From the NCBI GenBank assembly GCA_021162615.1, contig JAGGYH010000063.1, positions 1-37,163 on the forward strand: 37,163 nt of DNA, in the 5' to 3' direction. A model generated the notes under the pieces. That model ran no database searches. It was not told the origin of the DNA and saw nothing but the letters and a program-made list of their open reading frames with translations. Both the position numbers and the translations under genes were made by a program. The number at the start of each line of letters is the position of its first letter. The stretch's first letter is position 1. Positions 33,801 to 37,163 of this stretch are shown one piece after another. The stretch comes from Candidatus Aminicenantota bacterium (lineage in GTDB: Bacteria; Acidobacteriota; Aminicenantia; Aminicenantales; Aminicenantaceae).

Positions 33801-34138
33801 CTGACGGAGAAGCTTTTACCGAAGGCTTTCGTCGTTTAGGACTGGGCAAGGTTATTGGCACCCGAACTTGGGGTGGTGAAATCTGGCTATCTTCCAGCAA
33901 TGTCCTGGTTGACCGGGGTATTGCCACCGCTGCTGAGTCTGGTGTTTATGGGCCGGAAAGAGAGTGGCTAATCGAGGGACACGGGGTTGAACCTGACATT
34001 GTGGTCGACAATCTTCCCTACGAAACTTTTCAAGGCCGAGATGCCCAATTGGAGCGAGCCATCGCCTTCTTAGAAGAGTTAATAAAAAAAGATCCGGTGG
34101 AGGTGCCCAAGCATCCCCCTTACCCTGTTAAGAAATAA
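30821..34138 (+). CDS. Tricorn-type S41 protease, exported
   Basis: The 1105-residue protein starts with a signal peptide (FLVTLFIGPAFAKAQG). Residues from about 40 to 560 are PD40/WD40-like beta-propeller repeats with recurring SPDGKTLAF-like motifs (e.g. SHPAISPDGKTLAFSAQYEG and ASPDGRW-like segments). Then come a charged Ser/Lys linker (KGEAKSSSSSPAKKTSQKSK), a helical domain containing ELSALHTFV (H769), a PDZ domain at about 795-870 (LKIKEGDVIVAINGRPT), and an S41 domain with TASDGEAFTEGFRRLGLGKV (S994 and D995 as the nucleophile region) and GTRTWGGEIW. Tricorn degrades oligopeptides to small products in the cytoplasm of archaea; here the signal peptide implies periplasmic or outer-envelope action. 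Arg codons are mostly CGN, unlike upstream core genes. Confidence 0.93.
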   Translation: MIGLTKKDRDWFLILSIAVFLVTLFIGPAFAKAQGRKGYYRYPAIHDDLVVFVSEGDLWAVSLNGGLARRLTTHHGEESHPAISPDGKTLAFSAQYEGPTEVYTMPLEGGLPQRRTFSGQTSTVVGWTLSGKTIYATSKYSTLPDTQLVLLDPATNEESLVPLAQAAEGCFTPDEKMLVFTRLPFQGSYTKRYKGGTVQNLWKFDLANPREAVPLTADYPGTSKNPMSWKNRIYFVSDRSGTMNLWSMNLDGSDLKQLTFHKGYDVSSPSLHNGRIVYQLVADLYLYDIEKNQDVPLDIIIPSDFDRMRERWIKKPVDYLTSAHISPNGERLVFVSRGNVFVAPVEGGRWVRVSYQEGIRHRAARFFPDGKSLMLLNDQTGEWEFYQAPANGLGKPEQLTTGAKVLRFDGVPSPDGRWLAFADKNYQLWLADLKEKKLKRVATSLNDMFQDLAWSPDSRFLAFVEAADNQFQQIKILEISSGQITPVTSERVDSYNPSWSPDGKWLYFLSDRYFRSVVRSPWGPRQPEPYFDRSTRIYALGLSGKDIFPWTPQNELLAEKETSKGEAKSSSSSPAKKTSQKSKEAPSKVRVKINFQGLQDRVFEVPLPPSVYSNLSVGQEELFFIDRESKAAGKPKLKAVTVTNRRPKPVTLVENVRRYELSASGKKIMVQKGSEFYVIEAKPRKPASLAESKADLSKWQFPIDPRSEWRQMFVDAWRMERDYFYDRRLHGVDYEGLLQRHLPYLERVSDRQELNDLIAHLVGELSALHTFVRGGDIRRPPDDILPGSLGAKLVKDKKVGGWRIVHIYRTDSEYPEKFSPLARPGLKIKEGDVIVAINGRPTLGVEHPSLLLRNTAGTQVLLELKGSDGQLYKEIVYPITLSAEYNLRYSEWEYTRRLQVEKQTAGKVGYVHLRAMGGNNYTEWVRNFYPVYNRQGLIIDVRHNDGGNIDSWILEKLLRKAWFYWQDRVGNPTWNMQYAFRGHMVVLCNEYTASDGEAFTEGFRRLGLGKVIGTRTWGGEIWLSSSNVLVDRGIATAAESGVYGPEREWLIEGHGVEPDIVVDNLPYETFQGRDAQLERAIAFLEELIKKDPVEVPKHPPYPVKK

Positions 34139-34163
34139 GAATTTCTGCTTTTTATAGAAAAAA

Positions 34164-34208
34164 GCTAAAGCCAGAACTTTTGAAAATGCGGCCCGGTTGG
34201 GCTTTGGC
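34164..34208. terminator. Possible bidirectional terminator hairpin
   Basis: GCTAAAGCC (34164-34172) pairs with GGCTTTGGC (34200-34208), one G-U pair, across a 27-nt loop. It lies between two convergent genes. No T-run follows on either strand, so it is weak. Confidence 0.3.
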
Positions 34209-34212
34209 GTAG

Positions 34213-36966
34213 TTAATCCCGGTCCTCAACCAAAGTGACGGCCCAAATGGGGTAAGGAGCTTTGGGGCCTTTTACTGAATGCCAAATTATTCGATTCAGC
34301 ACATCTTCCGGGCAAGCATCCACTATTTTAAAGTTTAACTTAGCTGAAATCTGGGCATTCTTCCGGAGTAAAGCATCGGTAATTTGCTTGGGTTCGGGAT
34401 TTAATTCATCGAGGGGAATTCGGTTTGGGACAGCCGCGAATGGGCGCAAATCAGGCTGGTCAGTGAAACAATCAAACATGGGCGTTGCGGTCGCATCAAA
34501 TTGATTCATCGGGGAAAGTCCGAGGATCTGTTCAATAGTTCGTAAGAGGCTGGTTGTGTTGTATTGAGTGTGGATAACTTGTCCTCGCTTCACGTAGGGA
34601 CCGGCTAAGTAGGCGGTGGTGCGATAGCCGCTCACATGGTCAAAGCCGTTTTGGGGGTCATCTTCGATGGCCATGATGAGCATGTCCGGCCAGAAACGGC
34701 TGTGGCTCAAAACTTCGATTATCTGGCCGAGGGCTAAATCGTTGTCAGCAACGGAGGCTTGGGGAGTAGGATAACCGGCCCTTGTACCGCTTGTATGATC
34801 AACTGGCAGACAGATTAAGACCAAAGCCGGCATTTCTCCTTCGGCTTCCCATTTTTTTATCTGTTTCTTGATGTAGCGGGCTCTCCATACATCAGGAACC
34901 TCCATGCTCCATCCGATATAATCGGTGGGGGTAAAATCAGAAATCGAGGGTATCCCTGGGCGGGAACCGATGACTACTTCACCTTTTTCTTCGAGATATT
35001 CATGCCAGCAATCTTTCCAACTCGGCCGACCTTTCTTAGTGGGGTCTTGCCATTTGACTTCCGGGATGGCAAATTCACCGAAATCCCAGATAGAGATGCC
35101 GTGGCGACGGCAGTTATCCCAAATAAATCCGGTAGGAGCGTAGGCCAGACCATCAACTTCATCTTCCCCCATTCCATCGGGATAGCTCCGAGGCCAACCA
35201 GCAAAGGATCGCTCTAGATAATCGGTCCCAAAAGCGGTCGTTGACCATTGATGCCCGTCAGCACTGAGAATGCCACTGCAGTAAGTATTATCAAGCAAGA
35301 CAAATTCGCGGACTAATTTATGCTGATTAGGGGTTACTTCCTCTCCAAAGATACACAAAGAAGGGTTGCCGTTTCCTTCAGTGACATCACCCAGAACTTG
35401 GTCATAGGTCCGATTTTCCTTAATAATGTAAACCACATGTTTTATCAAACTTGGTTCGCCGATTCTGGAAGGGATGGGCTTTGCTTTCTGTCGAGGCTGT
35501 GGTTTTTTTAAAGCGGCCTCGATTCTTTCCCGGTGAAAATTCTCGAACACGAGATGAGTAAGCCTCTTCAGCTCAGTTTTTTTAGGGAGAGAAAAAACCG
35601 AAACAGAACCGTAATATTGGTGGGTATTAAATCCGTGGAGTCCCGTCCGCGAATCTATCTGCGGGCGGTCAGCAATCCCCTTGATGTTGGCCGCCCAAAC
35701 CTTGTGCTGGGATTGATGCCAGCCTAAAGCTCCGGGGAACCATCCTACGGGAATAAGGCCTTTGATTTGTGATTTTTTCTTCTCGGGTTTAAAGTCAACT
35801 ACGGCTACGGCATTCTGAGTGCCATTAGCTACTAATAGCCATTTTCCATCGGGAGTGAAACACAAAGCATTGGGGGAGGCGCCAAAGAGGTCAGCCGGGC
35901 TGCGTTTTACCCAGATAGTTTCTGCGACTTCATCAGTACGCGTATCGATGACACTCAGGTTATCGGAGGCAGCATTGGCACAAACTAGATAACGACTATC
36001 GGGAGATAAAGTCAGGGCCGAGGAATGAAGGCCCACGATAATTTCATTTATGAGGCGACCGCTGGCCAGGTCAATGACACTTATTGAGCCTTCGCAAGCA
36101 ATAAATTTTTCGGGATCAACTTTAACTAAAGTGCCTCGCCCCGCTGGTCCAACTAAATCAGTGAGGCCTGGTCTTCGCCCTCCCCAGTTACTAACATAAG
36201 CTTTATCTTTTTTTAACACTACGGCGAAAGGAGCCACTCCAACGTCAAATAATCTTAAGACCTCTCCTGTGGAAACATTAATTTCAATGAGGCGATTGGA
36301 AAGATTTCCACAGACATAAAGTTTCTGGCCGTCAGGACTTAGGGCTAGTCCGGCAGGTATTTCCGCTTTCCTGCGGGGGGCGTTAGCCGGAGGCAAGGCG
36401 ATGGTATGGGAGGGAGTGATCATTTTTCTTTGCGCCGCGGAGAAAACTTTAATACTGCCGTTGACATTGCTCAGAAAAATGAGGTGCCCGTCAGGGGAAA
36501 AAGTGAGACCTGTATAACTCAACTGCCCTTTTGGGTCAGGATTAATTATATTGGCTGAAGAAGCTGAGGGCGGTTCTTTCTGCTCTTCTGCCGGGAATTC
36601 CACTCGCTGGAGAATTTGAAGGCTAAGGGGATCAAGAACTACTAGTTCGTTTGTTTTACCCGAGACCACCACCATGCTGCCATCGGGAGAGATGGCTAAA
36701 GCTTGGGGCCTAAGGCCAGGCAAAATTAGCTGGGAACCATAGGGGCGAAGCACCTGGTTTACGGGTAAGATACTTTTCCCGCTTGGCTGGGGGCCTACGG
36801 TTTCGGTGGAGGAGGAAAGAGTGGTTTCCTTCCTCTCACAGCTGGCGAAAAAGCTGAGGAAAAGAGAGATAATGACTAGGCCGATGGAGACTTTGGTTGT
36901 ATTATTTTGGGGCCAAAGGTTAAAATTATCGCTAAGAGGAGGAGCCTTTTTTTCATTTAAAATCAT
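34213..36966 (-). CDS. YVTN beta-propeller + phosphoesterase (PF04185-type) lipoprotein
   Basis: The 917-residue protein has a basic, longish N-terminus, a membrane segment (about 27-41) and lipobox FFASC (C43). Residues from about 70 to 450 are YVTN/SMP-30-like propeller repeats, e.g. LALSPDGQKLYVCGNLSNRL and LTLSPDSRYLVCANAASDNL, then LCFTPDGKWLLVANGTQNAV. From about residue 505 a phosphoesterase/acid-phosphatase domain begins: HVVYIIKENRTYDQVLGDVT with the family ENRTYD motif, LSADGHQWSTTAF, and the AIEDDPQNGFDHVSGYR segment. The enzyme probably hydrolyses phospho- or sulfate esters outside the cell; the substrate is unknown. The ATG has an AAGGAAAAG site. It faces the tricorn gene convergently. 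Confidence 0.9.
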   Translation of the reverse strand: MILNEKKAPPLSDNFNLWPQNNTTKVSIGLVIISLFLSFFASCERKETTLSSSTETVGPQPSGKSILPVNQVLRPYGSQLILPGLRPQALAISPDGSMVVVSGKTNELVVLDPLSLQILQRVEFPAEEQKEPPSASSANIINPDPKGQLSYTGLTFSPDGHLIFLSNVNGSIKVFSAAQRKMITPSHTIALPPANAPRRKAEIPAGLALSPDGQKLYVCGNLSNRLIEINVSTGEVLRLFDVGVAPFAVVLKKDKAYVSNWGGRRPGLTDLVGPAGRGTLVKVDPEKFIACEGSISVIDLASGRLINEIIVGLHSSALTLSPDSRYLVCANAASDNLSVIDTRTDEVAETIWVKRSPADLFGASPNALCFTPDGKWLLVANGTQNAVAVVDFKPEKKKSQIKGLIPVGWFPGALGWHQSQHKVWAANIKGIADRPQIDSRTGLHGFNTHQYYGSVSVFSLPKKTELKRLTHLVFENFHRERIEAALKKPQPRQKAKPIPSRIGEPSLIKHVVYIIKENRTYDQVLGDVTEGNGNPSLCIFGEEVTPNQHKLVREFVLLDNTYCSGILSADGHQWSTTAFGTDYLERSFAGWPRSYPDGMGEDEVDGLAYAPTGFIWDNCRRHGISIWDFGEFAIPEVKWQDPTKKGRPSWKDCWHEYLEEKGEVVIGSRPGIPSISDFTPTDYIGWSMEVPDVWRARYIKKQIKKWEAEGEMPALVLICLPVDHTSGTRAGYPTPQASVADNDLALGQIIEVLSHSRFWPDMLIMAIEDDPQNGFDHVSGYRTTAYLAGPYVKRGQVIHTQYNTTSLLRTIEQILGLSPMNQFDATATPMFDCFTDQPDLRPFAAVPNRIPLDELNPEPKQITDALLRKNAQISAKLNFKIVDACPEDVLNRIIWHSVKGPKAPYPIWAVTLVEDRD

Positions 36967-37036
36967 TGGCTTTTCCTTTCTATAAATTAGCCTGCTTTAT
37001 TTGATACAAAAACAATCCTAAGAATGTTGTATATTT

Positions 37037-37163
37037 ACCTGGATTATTCACAAGTCGAGGTTGCTTAAACTTACTGAAATTCAGGTGTGGTCGTGGCGAC
37101 ATTGAAGATTTAGCCTTCGGATGAGGCTTTTCGAGGGCATCCGGCGAAGCCGGACGCTGAGTA
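37037..37163 (-). repeat. Dispersed repeat, right copy (inverted)
   Basis: Reverse complement of the left copy at 60-188. The core 37037-37118 holds ACCTGGATTATTCACAAGTC, then GAGGTTGC, TGAAATTCAGGTGTGG, and ATTGAAGATTTAGCCTTC. It continues to the last base of the window with the hairpin TCCGGC-GAA-GCCGGA on the plus strand. The repeat is cut by the window end. Confidence 0.85.

Overview
This looks like a chromosomal segment of a Gram-negative (diderm), anaerobe-type bacterium with moderate GC. LPS heptose genes (waaF, gmhB) and several lipoproteins with lipoboxes indicate an outer membrane. Isoprenoids come from the MEP route (ispE, ispD and ispF are all here). A tricorn-type S41 protease, a DUF6600-type lipoprotein, a MEMO/AMMECR1 fusion and an FtsX-type permease remnant ending in SNPADSLKYE suggest candidate phylum Aminicenantes (OP8) or a relative. 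That placement is inference from gene style, not a computed result.

Layout. 1-426: repeat element, then a clear sigma-70-type promoter for folD. 427-1686: folD and rpmB. 1694-5760 (minus strand): fmdB-waaF-gmhB-rsh, apparently one operon driven by an extended -10 promoter at 5785-5813. 5949-8713: a MEMO-AMMECR1 fusion with a signal peptide, two small membrane proteins and a LolB/DUF4292-like lipoprotein. 8703-14903: a conserved information-processing cluster, ispE, tRNA-Gln(UUG), prs, rplY, pth, rpsF, rpsR, rplI, dnaB. The ispE stop codon lies inside the tRNA, and three of the ribosomal proteins carry long Lys/Glu-rich tails. 14937-21960: radA, PIN-TRAM (yacL-like), htpG, ispD, ispF, gltX, resembling the radA-disA-yacL-ispD-ispF-gltX block of Firmicutes but without disA and with htpG inserted. 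21944-23293 (minus): a GltS-like sodium/glutamate symporter. 23402-25671: rlmB-type methyltransferase, ECF sigma factor, anti-sigma factor with a zinc finger, YbjQ-family protein and a 29-residue membrane peptide. 25733-30491: envelope proteins, namely an unknown lipoprotein-like protein, a DUF6600 Trp/Tyr-rich lipoprotein and an M48-like membrane protease whose HEXXH motif reads NELAH. A decayed FtsX permease tail lies between the last two. 30821-36966: two large exported proteins facing each other, a tricorn-type protease and a YVTN-propeller/phosphoesterase lipoprotein, with visibly different arginine codon use.

Repeats. The two ends of the window carry about 130 bp of the same repeat in inverted orientation (60-188 and 37037-37163), so the window probably ends where an assembly broke on a dispersed repeat. 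A third, diverged copy near 27.2-27.35 kb is split by a REP-like palindrome flanked by 10-bp direct repeats, and a short hairpin-only copy sits upstream of the MEMO-AMMECR1 gene. I see no CRISPR array, rRNA, phage genes or transposase.
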